From Pseudomonadota bacterium (GTDB lineage: Bacteria; Desulfobacterota; Desulfobulbia; Desulfobulbales; JAHJIY01): DNA of 64,000 bases. The stretch is taken from NCBI GenBank assembly GCA_018823175.1, contig JAHJIY010000043.1:1-64000 (forward strand), read 5' to 3'. A model generated the notes under the pieces. That model saw nothing but the letters and a program-made list of their open reading frames with translations. It did no database searches and had not been told where the DNA came from. Positions within the stretch are counted from its first letter, which is position 1. Every line of letters starts with the position of its first letter. Shown here in pieces: positions 51,252-60,548 of this stretch. The translations under genes were made by a program, and so were the position numbers.

Positions 51252-52340
51252 ATGAATCCAGCTGACTTGGTCCCGGTTGCCGATATGATCCCCGTTCCCT
51301 GGGGATGGTTTCAATTTTTTTTGATTCTGACCTTTATGCTGCACCTGCTTTTGATGAATGTCATGGTGGGTGGCGGCATTATCGCTTTGTTCAACCATTT
51401 GCGTAATCCGGCGCAACCCTCACCACTGGTTCGTGATCTTTCCCGTAAATTTCCGACCACCATCGCCATTGCTGTTAACTTCGGGGTCGCCCCTTTGTTG
51501 TTTCTGCAGGTTCTCTACGGACATTTCATGTATGTGAGTTCGGTCCTGATGGCGGTTTACTGGTTGTCGGTGGTCGGGATGTTGATTGTCGCCTACTACA
51601 GTGCCTATTTCTATAATATGAGATTTGACGCCTTGGCAGAGGATGCGCCAAAGGTGTTGGGCTTATCGGTTGTTTTACTGATGATGATCGGCTTTGTTTT
51701 CAGCAATAATATGACTCTGATGCTTAATCCCCAGAAGTGGACCGCTTATTTTGACCATGCGGGCGGCACGATGCTTAACCTCTGTGATCCTACGTTATTT
51801 CCGCGCTATCTTCATTTTATGACCGCTTCATTGGCCATCGGTGGTCTGGCTATTGCCCTGCTTAATTTATATCGCAAAAAAAAGGGTGATCCCGATGCTG
51901 ATCGTTTGATCAAACAAGGCATGAGCTGGTTTTCTTTTGCTACTGCCGGGCAGATTGTTCTCGGCATAATATTTCTTACGGTGTTGCCCTCCGAGGTCCG
52001 CACCCTCTTTCTTGGCGGCAGTGTCTGGCACACCTCGTTATTGATTTTTGGGATAAGTGGCGCTGTTCTGCTTTTGTTCTTTGGTTTTAAAAAGATGGTG
52101 CTGTCGACCACCGTGCTGACCGGGCTGATTGTTCTGGTTATGGTCTTGATCCGGGATCTGGTGCGGAGGGCTTATCTGGCACCTTATTTTTCCACCTCTG
52201 ATTTACAAGTGGCGTCGGTCACCCAATATTTGTTGTTGCTGCTTTTTGTAGTTGTGTTGCTACTCGGGTTTGGGGTTATGTTTTATGTGCTGAAACTTGG
52301 TCATGAAGCGTTTTGCCAGGAAGGGGAGGTGCGCCCATGA
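51252..52340 (+). CDS. CydA-like multi-pass membrane subunit (CydA' candidate)
   Basis: A 362-residue protein with about eight to nine helices, probably one half of a cytochrome bd-like quinol-dependent complex. The start WGWFQFFLILTFMLHLLLMN and the block NFGVAPLLFLQVLYGHF echo the arrangement of CydA helices, with His residues in both (MLHLL, YGHFMY) that could ligate haem. It is not a standard CydB. The ATG at 51252 is preferred because AGAGG lies eight bases upstream, whereas the ATG at 51246 is only two bases from it. The stop overlaps the start of the next gene as ATGA, so both are coupled. It may correspond to the CydA' partner of two-CydA complexes; that is inference. Confidence 0.65.
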   Translation: MNPADLVPVADMIPVPWGWFQFFLILTFMLHLLLMNVMVGGGIIALFNHLRNPAQPSPLVRDLSRKFPTTIAIAVNFGVAPLLFLQVLYGHFMYVSSVLMAVYWLSVVGMLIVAYYSAYFYNMRFDALAEDAPKVLGLSVVLLMMIGFVFSNNMTLMLNPQKWTAYFDHAGGTMLNLCDPTLFPRYLHFMTASLAIGGLAIALLNLYRKKKGDPDADRLIKQGMSWFSFATAGQIVLGIIFLTVLPSEVRTLFLGGSVWHTSLLIFGISGAVLLLFFGFKKMVLSTTVLTGLIVLVMVLIRDLVRRAYLAPYFSTSDLQVASVTQYLLLLLFVVVLLLGFGVMFYVLKLGHEAFCQEGEVRP

Positions 52341-53623
52341 ATTATCCGGGCTGGGAACTTTCTTTTGCCGGGGGCGGTTTGTTGATTGCGATGATCGCTA
52401 TTGTTCATGTTTATGTGTCTCATTTTGCAATCGGTGGCGGTCTTTTTTTGGTCTTGACCGAAATGAAAGGGCATCGGGAAAATTCTGCCGCAATTCTTGA
52501 TTACGTAAAAAAACACACTAAATTTTTTCTGCTGCTCACCATGGTTTTCGGGGCGATGACCGGGGTTGGTATCTGGTTTACTATTTCCTTGCTTAACCCC
52601 GGCGCGACTTCCACTCTGATTCATAATTTTGTTTTTGCCTGGGCTATTGAATGGGTATTCTTTCTGGGCGAGATTGTTTCTCTATTGGTCTATTACTATA
52701 CCTTTGGCCGGATGGAGAAAAACAAACATCTGCTGGTCGGCTGGATTTATTTTATCTTTGCCTGGCTGTCACTTTTTGCGATTAACGGGATAATCTGCTT
52801 CATGCTGACCCCGGGTGCGTGGCTTGAAACCGGTAATTTCTGGGACGGATTTTTTAACCCATCCTTTTGGCCGGCCTTGTTTTATCGGACGTTTCTGGCC
52901 TTGATGCTGGCCGGACTCTATGGTTTTGTCACCTCGACCAGGATCAAAGATCATGAGTTGCGGGAGAGTATGGTCCGTTATTGCGCTCTTTGGCTGCTGG
53001 CGCCGTTTTTCTTTTTTCTGGCCTCGGCCAATTGGTATATCAATGTTCTGCCTGAGCATGTTCGCGAGGTGATTTTTGTCAGGTCTCCGGAAATGGTCCG
53101 ATATATCAAGACATTTGCCCTGGTTTCCCCGGTGATTTTTTTTGGCGGTCTGGTCATGGCTATTGGCTTGCCGGCCCGGGTAAAAAAACCGCTGGCCTAT
53201 CTGTTGCTGCTGATCGGTCTGGTCTATATGGGTTCTTTCGAGTTTATCCGGGAAGGTGGCCGTAAACCCTTTGTTATTTATGGCCATACCTATTCCAATA
53301 ATGTTTCACCTTTAAAGGTGGAACAGATAAGAGAGACGGGGATCCTCAGTTCAGCGAAATGGGTCAAGAATAAAGTGATTACCGACGAAAATCGTCTGGA
53401 GGCGGGCCGGGAGCTTTTTAATCTGACCTGTCTGCCCTGTCACTCGGTGGGCGGACCGATCAACGATATTGTTCCCCTTACCGCCATGTTTAAGGAGCGG
53501 GCCTTGGAATTTAAGATCAAGAGGCTGGATAAATCGCCATATATGCCGCCATTTGCCGGCACAGAGCAAGAGGGCAAGGCCTTGGCCGCCTATATATTTC
53601 AGGAGTTACAGGGTAATAAATAG
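52337..53623 (+). CDS. CydA-superfamily oxidoreductase with C-terminal cytochrome c domain
   Basis: A 428-residue membrane protein. Residues 1-300 match the CydA plan: an N-terminal helix with His residues (IVHVYVSHFAIGGGLFLVL), then GAMTGVGIWFTISLLNPGAT and the two glutamates of the haem region in IEWVFFLGEIVSLLVYYY, then SWANG-like AINGIICFMLTPGAWL. A final segment near 340-428 is outside the membrane and carries a c-type haem motif CLPCH with a likely axial Met in YMPPFAGTEQE. Bd-like families with a fused cytochrome c domain have been described and may not reduce oxygen. Quinol oxidation and electron delivery to the c domain are plausible. It starts with GGAGG nine bases before the ATG. 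Confidence 0.78.
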   Translation: MNYPGWELSFAGGGLLIAMIAIVHVYVSHFAIGGGLFLVLTEMKGHRENSAAILDYVKKHTKFFLLLTMVFGAMTGVGIWFTISLLNPGATSTLIHNFVFAWAIEWVFFLGEIVSLLVYYYTFGRMEKNKHLLVGWIYFIFAWLSLFAINGIICFMLTPGAWLETGNFWDGFFNPSFWPALFYRTFLALMLAGLYGFVTSTRIKDHELRESMVRYCALWLLAPFFFFLASANWYINVLPEHVREVIFVRSPEMVRYIKTFALVSPVIFFGGLVMAIGLPARVKKPLAYLLLLIGLVYMGSFEFIREGGRKPFVIYGHTYSNNVSPLKVEQIRETGILSSAKWVKNKVITDENRLEAGRELFNLTCLPCHSVGGPINDIVPLTAMFKERALEFKIKRLDKSPYMPPFAGTEQEGKALAAYIFQELQGNK

Positions 53624-53642
53624 GAAGGAGGGCGACAAAAAA

Positions 53643-53963
53643 TCAGGATTTATCTGTCGGCTCTTCATCAAGCCGGCGGAAGATTTCTTCGGTCTCAATC
53701 AGGTTGTTGCCTTCTTCATCTTCCACCAGGTGGAAGAAGTCGCAGCGCAGACAACTGGTAAGTTTGGCGGCAAAAATACCCTGCACCTTGCCGCGGCACA
53801 GGGTGCCGGAGATCGCCCAGCAGACCCGTCCTCCCATCTGCCCCTGGTTTAGGCCGTCGGTGCGTTGTTCGATCGCCGCCAGGCAGACGCCAAGGTCATC
53901 CACCTTGGCTCCACCTGGTTCCCGCCCGCATTTTTTGAATTCCCAGCAGTTGATCTTTGCCAT
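53643..53963 (-). CDS. Two-CW domain protein
   Basis: A 106-residue soluble Cys-rich protein. It shows the two Cys-Trp units NCWEFKKCGRE at 5-15 and VCWAISGTLC at 47-56, followed by a further pair CLRCDFFHLVEDEEG near 71. The order CW, C, CW, C, CxxC is the pattern of two-CW domain proteins, common in sulphate- and metal-reducing anaerobes and of unknown function. The cysteines could bind zinc or an iron-sulphur cluster. It is convergent with the bd-like gene, with 19 bases between stops. No signal peptide is present. Confidence 0.85.
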   Translation of the reverse strand: MAKINCWEFKKCGREPGGAKVDDLGVCLAAIEQRTDGLNQGQMGGRVCWAISGTLCRGKVQGIFAAKLTSCLRCDFFHLVEDEEGNNLIETEEIFRRLDEEPTDKS

Positions 53964-54054
53964 TTGACGGTCTCTTTGGAAAAGTTTGGTTCAATCGGCC
54001 CCGCATATTTTGATCGATCTCTGATCATAAATTTTAGACATTATCAAATAAGTC

Positions 54055-55401
54055 TCAAAGTATTTTCTCATAATATTTTTGTAATTCACGGTGGATAAAG
54101 CGTTCAATCTTCATCAGATTCTTTTGATGAGTGAAGGTGAGTTCCTTGAATGAGGCCTCGGCCAGCAGTTCTTTGATTCGACCCTGCATTTTTAGCCAGA
54201 GATGTTTGCGGTAGGTGGTATCCAGCAAGACCAGCTGGTCGGCCTCGCGGATTGATCGATCAACCAGCCGTGGAAATTGCCATTTGGAAAACCAACCGAT
54301 CGCCAGGGTGAATACCGCCAGGATGCTGGCCACCGGAATGATCAGATTTACGAGGCCCGCCTTGCCCGACATGATTAAAGAAAGCAAGGTGTTTTCCGGA
54401 AAGCCGGTAAGTTCCTTGACTGCAATATCTAAAAAGAAAAAAAGGACTAATCCCAGCAGCAGAGACTTTGTGAGGGTTGTGGAAAAAAGGTCCCGGGCCC
54501 GTTGGCTGAAATTATTCATTGCCTCGGCCGCCATCTTTAACTCGTTGGCCTGTTTGTCGATGTCTTGCAGCAGATGACTGATCCGCAGTTTGGGCGCGTT
54601 CATGATCTGTTGTTTTAATTGTTCCCGTTCATCAATCCAGATACTGAGGGCCTCCGGATTCCGGGAGACCGAGGGGGAGAAGGTTAAAAATATCCGGGGG
54701 ATATCTTTGCGGCCGGTCATCTGGGAGAGGTTCCAGCACAGGGTACCGTAGGAACGGACCAGATCGCCGGGGTTGTCGCATTCATCAATCCGGCTCATTA
54801 CAAAGATGACCCGGTCTTCGCCGGAATGTTCCGGCAAGGTGGTTCTGATCGTGTTGTAAACCTCTTGAATGGTGCCGGCTTTATGGGGGTCAAACATCAA
54901 GACGACCAGGTCGGCCAGTTTTGCCAGGTCGCCGATTACTGCCGGGTAATCGTAGCCCCGGTCTTTCTCGGTGATCGCGTCGAGCATGCCGGGGCTGTCG
55001 ATAATGGCCAGATTTTCAAGAATCGGTGAGTTAATTTGCTTCATCTGCATATGAGCCGACAGATGATCTCCATATTTTTTAAAGCCTTGAAAGGGCAGGC
55101 GTTCGTCATTGATCAAGGTGGCGCCGGGTATCTCCTGGGGGGAAGAATTTTTGTCAGGCGCGGTGATCACCGTAAAGGAATCGTCGGTCGGGGCCTGGCC
55201 GGTGCGTTGGATGTCGGCCTCGAAGATCTCATTGATCAGAGTTGATTTGCCGGAGGAAAAATTGCCCAGGACCAGAACAATCGATTTCCACTTTAAAGCG
55301 GCTTCCAGGTTGCCGGGGTCAAGTTTGTATCTTGCAAACAGGGGGGTAAGTTTGTTTTGGACTTTCTTTTGGATTTCTTGCTGTAATTTGTGGCTGTCCA
55401 T
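54055..55401 (-). CDS. Dynamin-like GTPase with membrane segments
   Basis: The 448-residue protein has a dynamin/EHD-type GTPase domain: G1 GNFSSGKST at 46-54, a Thr in the switch region after QAPTDDSF, G3 IIDSPGMLD near 134, and G4 as MSRIDECD near 205. Two hydrophobic segments (LLLGLVLFFFLDIAV, near 315, and IIPVASILAVFTLAI) lie in the second half, so it probably remodels or senses the inner membrane. The ATG at 55401 has GGAGTG nine bases before it; a GTG three codons earlier is less likely. It is divergent from feoA. Bacterial dynamins protect membranes under stress; the role here is unproved. Confidence 0.82.
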   Translation of the reverse strand: MDSHKLQQEIQKKVQNKLTPLFARYKLDPGNLEAALKWKSIVLVLGNFSSGKSTLINEIFEADIQRTGQAPTDDSFTVITAPDKNSSPQEIPGATLINDERLPFQGFKKYGDHLSAHMQMKQINSPILENLAIIDSPGMLDAITEKDRGYDYPAVIGDLAKLADLVVLMFDPHKAGTIQEVYNTIRTTLPEHSGEDRVIFVMSRIDECDNPGDLVRSYGTLCWNLSQMTGRKDIPRIFLTFSPSVSRNPEALSIWIDEREQLKQQIMNAPKLRISHLLQDIDKQANELKMAAEAMNNFSQRARDLFSTTLTKSLLLGLVLFFFLDIAVKELTGFPENTLLSLIMSGKAGLVNLIIPVASILAVFTLAIGWFSKWQFPRLVDRSIREADQLVLLDTTYRKHLWLKMQGRIKELLAEASFKELTFTHQKNLMKIERFIHRELQKYYEKIL

Positions 55402-55727
55402 GTATTTCACTCCGGTTATCCGGTTAATAAATATGATTATATACGGTGCTCTTGCTACGATGAGGATTTATGTATTTCTATACGATAAATCTTCGGGCCG
55501 AGAATGCAAAGAGGAAAGATGGTTGGTCGGCAGGGAAATAGTTGACACCAATGGGGTGGATCCTTAATATAATCAGATTATTAGTTAATTAACGTCATTT
55601 GCGGGGATAAAGGATAAAAAAGGTTGTGCGGTTTTTTATTCGGAACAGATACCATCGTGATATCCCGCAGGTGGTAATCGAAAAGAATCCAGCCGTGTTT
55701 GATCAGGGAGTGCGCGTGGCCAGAATA

Positions 55728-55949
55728 ATGTTGAGAAATATGGAGAAGAAGCAGAGCGGGACGATTACCGCGGTCAAGGTTGCCGGTGAACTTGGGCGGC
55801 GGATTCGGGAAATGGGGTTGGTTCCCGGGGCTCATATAACTATTCAGGGCCGGGCCCCGTTGAATGATCCGGTCGCCTTGCGGGTGATGGGCGGCACTCT
55901 GACCTTGAGAAATCATGAAGCAGACTATATTGAGGTCGAAGTGGCCTGA
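55728..55949 (+). CDS. feoA: Ferrous iron transport protein A
   Basis: About 73 residues with the SH3-like FeoA fold: GELGRRIREMGLVPGAHITI is the signature and the end MGGTLTLRNHEADYIEVE closes the barrel. It is a cytoplasmic helper of FeoB. The open frame reaches back to 55626, but the first 34 residues are not FeoA-like; I place the start at the ATG at 55728, and an ATG four codons later is also possible. Neither has a strong ribosome site. feoB follows after 20 bases. Confidence 0.85.
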   Translation: MLRNMEKKQSGTITAVKVAGELGRRIREMGLVPGAHITIQGRAPLNDPVALRVMGGTLTLRNHEADYIEVEVA

Positions 55950-55969
55950 CCGGTTCGGATAAATAATTT

Positions 55970-58204
55970 ATGGATTCAAAAATAAAAATAGCTCTGGCCG
56001 GCAATCCCAATGCTGGGAAAACTACCCTTTTTAACCAGCTGACCGGTTCCCGGCAGCATGTTGGTAATTATCCCGGCGTTACGGTTGAGAAAAAAGAGGG
56101 GGATTATTTATTAAATGGCCAGAAGCTGCATATCGTTGATCTGCCCGGCACCTATTCTTTGACCGCTTATTCGGTGGAGGAGGTGGTGACCCGTGATTTT
56201 CTGGTTACCGAAAAGCCGGATGTGGTGATTAATATCGCCGATGCCTCCAATCTGGAGCGCAATCTCTATCTGACTTGTCAGTTTATGGAACTCGGGATCC
56301 CGATGGTCATCGCGCTTAATATGGTCGATGTCGCCCGGGACCGCGGTATTGCCGTGGAGACGGAAAAGCTGGCGACCTTGCTGGGAGTAAAGGTTCTGCC
56401 GATTATTGCCCGCAACGGCCAGGGCACCGAGGAATTAATGCGGGCCGCCGTCGAGCTGGCCAATGAAAAAAGACCATGGCAATCGGTCAATATTTCATAC
56501 GGCGATGATCTTGATAGCGCCTTGCTGAAGATGGAGGAGAAGATCAGGGAAACAGGTTTCATGTCCGATCTTTATCCGGCTCGCTGGCTGGCTATTAAAT
56601 ATCTGGAGGCGGACGAACAGGTCCGCAGCAAGGGCCGGCAGGTGGCGGTGGCTAGCGGAGACTCCACTCCGGCCGAAGCCCTTGAGGCCATGGTGGCGCA
56701 GGTTGATGATCATCTGCAGCTGACCATGGAGACTTACCCGGAGGCGATGATTGCTGATCATCGTTACGGATATATCAAATCAATACTGCGGCAGGGTGTG
56801 ATTTCCCGCCAATATGATGAAGACCGGCTTTTCACCTCGGACCGGATCGACCGGATCGTTACCGACCGATTTTTAGGCCCGCTGATCATGCTCGCCGTTT
56901 TGATGGGTCTTTACCATTTTACTTTTACCTATAGTGAGTTGCCGGTCAGCTGGCTGGGCAGTTTTTTTGATCTGGTATCTTCTGGCGTGGATCGGGTTCT
57001 GACTGACGGTCCGTTGAAGTCGCTTTTGGTCTCCGGGATTATTGACGGGGTCGGCGGGGTCCTGGGTTTTGTGCCGATTATCATGTTCATGTTTTTTGGG
57101 ATCGCCATTCTTGAGGATTCAGGATATCTGGCCCGGGTGGCCTTTATGATGGACCGGATTTTCCGGATATTCGGGCTCCATGGCAGTTCGGTCATGGCCT
57201 ATATAATTTCAGGCGGGATTGCCGGCGGTTGCGCGGTGCCGGGGGTCATGGCCACCCGGACTCTGCGCTCGCCCAAGGAAAGAATGGCCACCCTGCTTAC
57301 CGCCCCTTTTATGAATTGCGGGGCCAAGCTACCGGTATTGGCTCTTTTGATTGGTACCTTCTTTGCCGCCAATCAGGCCCAGTTTATGTTGCTGCTGACT
57401 TTGCTGGCCTGGATTGTGGCTCTGGTGGTGGCCAAGTTTTTGCGTCTTACCGTATTGCGGGGAGAGGCCACCCCCTTTGTTATGGAGTTGCCGCCTTATC
57501 GTTTTCCGACCTTGAAGGGTTTGCTGATCCATACCTGGGAAAAGACCTGGCAATATATTAAAAAGGCGGGCACCGTCATCCTGGCGATCTCGATTCTGAT
57601 CTGGACCATGATGACCTACCCGGGCTTGCCGGCTAGCGAGCAGGAATTGTTTGCCAAACAACGGCAGGTCGTCGAGGCTGGGTATCCGGCCCATATTGTC
57701 AAGGCTCTGGCCGAAGATGGCGGTGACCGGCGGGATCCTCTCCTTCAAAAATTGCGCCGGAGTCTGCTTGAAATAAATAAAGCGGAGTCTGAAAAGACTT
57801 TGCGCTACTCGATCGCCGGTCGAATCGGGACCGCTCTTGAGACGGTAAGCTGGCTACCCGGCTTTGACTGGCGGACCAACATCGCCTTGGTTGGCGGGTT
57901 TGCCGCCAAGGAGGTGGTTATCTCATCTCTGGGCACCGCCTATTCCATGGGAGAGGTCGACGCCGAAGACAATGGTTCTCTCGCCCAGGCCCTGGCAGCC
58001 GACCCGGCCTGGAATCCGGTAGTGGCCTTGAGCCTGATTGTTTTTATCATGTTTTATGCCCCATGTTTTGTCACCGTGATCTGTATTGTCCGGGAGTCCG
58101 GCTCATGGAAATGGGGGGTGTTCTCCGTCCTGTTTAATACCTCTTTTGCCTTCCTGTTCTCCACTTTGATTTATCAGATTGGCTCGGTAATTATGGCATT
58201 GTAG
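55970..58204 (+). CDS. feoB: Ferrous iron transporter B
   Basis: A 744-residue inner-membrane Fe(II) transporter. The N-terminal G domain shows G1 GNPNAGKTTLFNQLTG at 10-25, G3 DLPGTYSLTAYSVEE near 58 and G4 ALNMVD near 119. A helical spacer to about 265 follows, then the two Gate regions with about ten helices. Gate Cys residues are seen in GGCAVPGVMATRTL and NCGAKLPVL. The C-terminal end is short, without the FeoC-like tail. It supplies iron for the many Fe-S and haem proteins of the cell. Downstream, after 42 bases, comes the MscS-type channel. Confidence 0.96.
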   Translation: MDSKIKIALAGNPNAGKTTLFNQLTGSRQHVGNYPGVTVEKKEGDYLLNGQKLHIVDLPGTYSLTAYSVEEVVTRDFLVTEKPDVVINIADASNLERNLYLTCQFMELGIPMVIALNMVDVARDRGIAVETEKLATLLGVKVLPIIARNGQGTEELMRAAVELANEKRPWQSVNISYGDDLDSALLKMEEKIRETGFMSDLYPARWLAIKYLEADEQVRSKGRQVAVASGDSTPAEALEAMVAQVDDHLQLTMETYPEAMIADHRYGYIKSILRQGVISRQYDEDRLFTSDRIDRIVTDRFLGPLIMLAVLMGLYHFTFTYSELPVSWLGSFFDLVSSGVDRVLTDGPLKSLLVSGIIDGVGGVLGFVPIIMFMFFGIAILEDSGYLARVAFMMDRIFRIFGLHGSSVMAYIISGGIAGGCAVPGVMATRTLRSPKERMATLLTAPFMNCGAKLPVLALLIGTFFAANQAQFMLLLTLLAWIVALVVAKFLRLTVLRGEATPFVMELPPYRFPTLKGLLIHTWEKTWQYIKKAGTVILAISILIWTMMTYPGLPASEQELFAKQRQVVEAGYPAHIVKALAEDGGDRRDPLLQKLRRSLLEINKAESEKTLRYSIAGRIGTALETVSWLPGFDWRTNIALVGGFAAKEVVISSLGTAYSMGEVDAEDNGSLAQALAADPAWNPVVALSLIVFIMFYAPCFVTVICIVRESGSWKWGVFSVLFNTSFAFLFSTLIYQIGSVIMAL

Positions 58205-58246
58205 TTTTTGATCACTAAACCTGCCTGACTTTCAAAGGAGTACTAT

Positions 58247-59506
58247 ATGTATGATCTGATGGCCGGATGGCTGGCGGAACAAGGTTTTTCGACCGGCATG
58301 ATCCAGTTGGTGGAAATAGTTGCTGCCGTTATTTTTTTACTGCTGATTATCGTGGTGACCGCCTGGGTTTCAAGGCAATTGCTGGTGCCGGTCCTGGAGA
58401 AAGCGGTTCGGAGCACCAACAATACCTGGGATGATGTCCTGGTCGCCAAAGGATTTTTTAAACGCCTTTCCCATCTCTTGCCGATCGTGATAATTTATGT
58501 TTCCGCCGACCTGATGTTACAGGATTTTGGCCCGTCTGCCGAGATCGTTAAACGACTGGCCATGTCTGTTTTTGTAGTGGCCGGAGTCCGGGCCCTTGAC
58601 GCGTTTCTGCTGGCGGTGCGGGAAATCTCCAGTAATCTGGGGGAAGCATCTCGCGGCAAGCCGATCAGCGGCTATTTAGAGGCGTTGAAGATTGTCTTTT
58701 ATGTTCTGGCCGCTATTTTTGTCATCTCCATTCTGACCGATAAATCGCCCTGGGGGATCTTAAGCGTTTTTGGCGGTCTGACCGCGGTTGTCTTGTTGGT
58801 GTTTAAAGATACCATCCTCGGTTTTGTCGCCGGTCTGCAGCTTTCCTCAAACGATATGGTCCGGATTGGCGATTGGATTGAGATGCCTTCTTATGGGGTG
58901 GACGGTGATGTGATTGATCTTTCAATCCATACGGTCAAGGTCCGGAACTGGGACAAGACCATTGCCACCATCCCGACCTATGCCCTGGTTTCCAATAGTT
59001 TCAAGAACTGGCGGGGGATGAGTGAGGCCGGAGGCCGGCGGATCAAGCGGGCCATCCATCTTGATATGAATTCGGTCAAGTTCTGCACCGATGAAATGTT
59101 GGCGCGCTTTGAAAAATTTTCACTGCTGGCCGATTATCTGCAGGCCAAGAAAGAAGAGATCAATCGTTATAATCAAGAGCACCGGATTGATACCAGCCAG
59201 CTGGTTAATGGTCGGCGCCAAACCAATATCGGGGTGTTTCGGGCCTATGTCGTGGCCTATCTGAAGAACCACCCGAAGATCCATCAGGAAATGACCTTTC
59301 TGGTCAGACATCTGCCGCCGACCGCCCAGGGCTTGCCCCTTGAAATTTATGTGTTTAGTAACGATCAGGTCTGGGCCAATTATGAGGCGATTCAGGCCGA
59401 TATCTTTGACCATCTGTTGGCCGTTATTCCGATGTTTGATTTACGAATTTTTCAATATCCAGCCGGCTACGATTTGCGATTGGCCGGCAAGGAGGGTTTG
59501 GCATGA
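58247..59506 (+). CDS. MscS-family mechanosensitive channel, YbdG-like
   Basis: The 419-residue protein has an N-terminal anchor segment (20-45), further helices at about 75-175, the pore helix with VFGGLTAVVLLVFKDTILGF near 178-197 and the cytoplasmic MscS beta domain with GDWIEMPSYGVDGDVIDLSI and TIPTYALVSNSFKNWRGM. Length and the insert after the beta domain match YbdG (MscM/MscK-like) and not the short MscS. It opens on membrane tension to release solutes. A GGAG lies nine bases upstream of the ATG. It overlaps the cupin gene by four bases, so the two are coupled; the reason is not obvious. Confidence 0.92.
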   Translation: MYDLMAGWLAEQGFSTGMIQLVEIVAAVIFLLLIIVVTAWVSRQLLVPVLEKAVRSTNNTWDDVLVAKGFFKRLSHLLPIVIIYVSADLMLQDFGPSAEIVKRLAMSVFVVAGVRALDAFLLAVREISSNLGEASRGKPISGYLEALKIVFYVLAAIFVISILTDKSPWGILSVFGGLTAVVLLVFKDTILGFVAGLQLSSNDMVRIGDWIEMPSYGVDGDVIDLSIHTVKVRNWDKTIATIPTYALVSNSFKNWRGMSEAGGRRIKRAIHLDMNSVKFCTDEMLARFEKFSLLADYLQAKKEEINRYNQEHRIDTSQLVNGRRQTNIGVFRAYVVAYLKNHPKIHQEMTFLVRHLPPTAQGLPLEIYVFSNDQVWANYEAIQADIFDHLLAVIPMFDLRIFQYPAGYDLRLAGKEGLA

Positions 59507-59841
59507 CCGCAAAAATTAAATATTACCCCAAAAGTGAGCTTGAGCTTAAACCGGCCGGGGTCGGTTCCAAGATGTGGGGCGTGGCCTTAGAGCAGACCCT
59601 GCTCACCTATTTCGAGGTGGAATCAAACAGTAAATTTGAGACTCACAGTCACGAGAGCGAGCAGATCACCATGGTGCTTGCCGGTGAGTTGTTTTTTGAA
59701 ACGGAGCAGGGCACGGTTTGCCTCGGCCCGGGCGAGGTTCTCGCTATTCCGTCTAATGCCGTTCATGCCGCCTTTACCAAAGATAAACCGGCCAAGGCGA
59801 TAGATGCCTGGTCGCCGGTGATGGAAAAATACAAGGGGTGA
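59503..59841 (+). CDS. Small cupin-domain protein
   Basis: A 112-residue single-domain cupin. Cupin motif 1 reads THSHESEQITMVLAGELFFE near 46-65, with the metal-binding His residues and Glu, and motif 2 reads LGPGEVLAIPSNAVHAAF near 75-92 with the third His. Such small cupins bind a metal and a small ligand or act as simple enzymes; none is specified here. It begins inside the end of the mechanosensitive channel gene and ends three bases before the methyltransferase start, so it belongs to a feoAB-mscS-cupin-methyltransferase run. Confidence 0.9.
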   Translation: MTAKIKYYPKSELELKPAGVGSKMWGVALEQTLLTYFEVESNSKFETHSHESEQITMVLAGELFFETEQGTVCLGPGEVLAIPSNAVHAAFTKDKPAKAIDAWSPVMEKYKG

Positions 59842-59844
59842 AAA

Positions 59845-60390
59845 GTGGCCCAACACGTTTGCCCCTGGTGGCTGGCCTATACTTTTGATAACCCTCTGCG
59901 GAGGTTTTTGCATCGGCCGGCGGAGATATTTGATTCACATCTGCAAGAGGGGATGACCGTGCTCGATCTTGGTTGCGGCATGGGATATTTTTCGATTGCG
60001 ATGGCTGGTATAGTAGGGGATTCTGGTCAGGTGATCTCGGTTGATTTACAGGAGAAGATGCTGGCGATTTTAAAGAAGCGGGCGATCAAGGCCGGGCTGG
60101 CAAATCGGATTGCCCCTGTGCAATGCACGGAAGAAAATGTAGGGGTTACCGAAAAAGCTGATTTTGCCTTGGCCTTCTGGATGGTCCATGAAACGCCCAG
60201 CCAGAAGAGATTCCTTTCGCAGGTATTTGCCCTGTTGAAAGAATCAGGCAAAATGCTGATTGCCGAGCCAAGGATGCATGTCACGGTCACGGATTTTGAA
60301 AAAACATTAGACCTGGCGACAAGAGTCGGCTTTAAAGAGATTTCTTGTCCCAAGGTTCGCTGGAGTCGGGCCGTTTTACTACAAAAATAA
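59845..60390 (+). CDS. Class I SAM-dependent methyltransferase
   Basis: The 181-residue protein has the SAM-binding motif VLDLGCGMGYFSIAMA near 40-55, the acidic motif II ISVDLQEKMLAIL near 65, and FWMVHE near 112 with LLKESGKMLIAEP as motif III. The start CPWWLAYTFDNPLRRFLHRP, with the order LR...PEKILSPHVREGMTVLDLG-like, is shared with a group of small methyltransferases found near metal or arsenic genes; substrates are unknown. The start is GTG. It ends the run that begins with feoA. Confidence 0.85.
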   Translation: MAQHVCPWWLAYTFDNPLRRFLHRPAEIFDSHLQEGMTVLDLGCGMGYFSIAMAGIVGDSGQVISVDLQEKMLAILKKRAIKAGLANRIAPVQCTEENVGVTEKADFALAFWMVHETPSQKRFLSQVFALLKESGKMLIAEPRMHVTVTDFEKTLDLATRVGFKEISCPKVRWSRAVLLQK

Positions 60391-60548
60391 TGTTTTTTTG
60401 CTTACCGTTCTGGGACCGGGAGACAAGTTCTTTTTCGCGATTCTTGTTAGCTCAGCTGGTTTTCCAGGATTCGGGAAGATGGCCGGGCCGGTAATATTTG
60501 AGGTTGATGAATCAACCGATTTGATGTATAGAATCCCTTTCACTTCAA

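Noticed and set aside
60448-60470. Partial tRNA before tRNA-Arg
   Set aside because: TAGCTCAGCTGG matches a D arm, but no acceptor, anticodon or T arm can be built around it. It may be chance or an old fragment.
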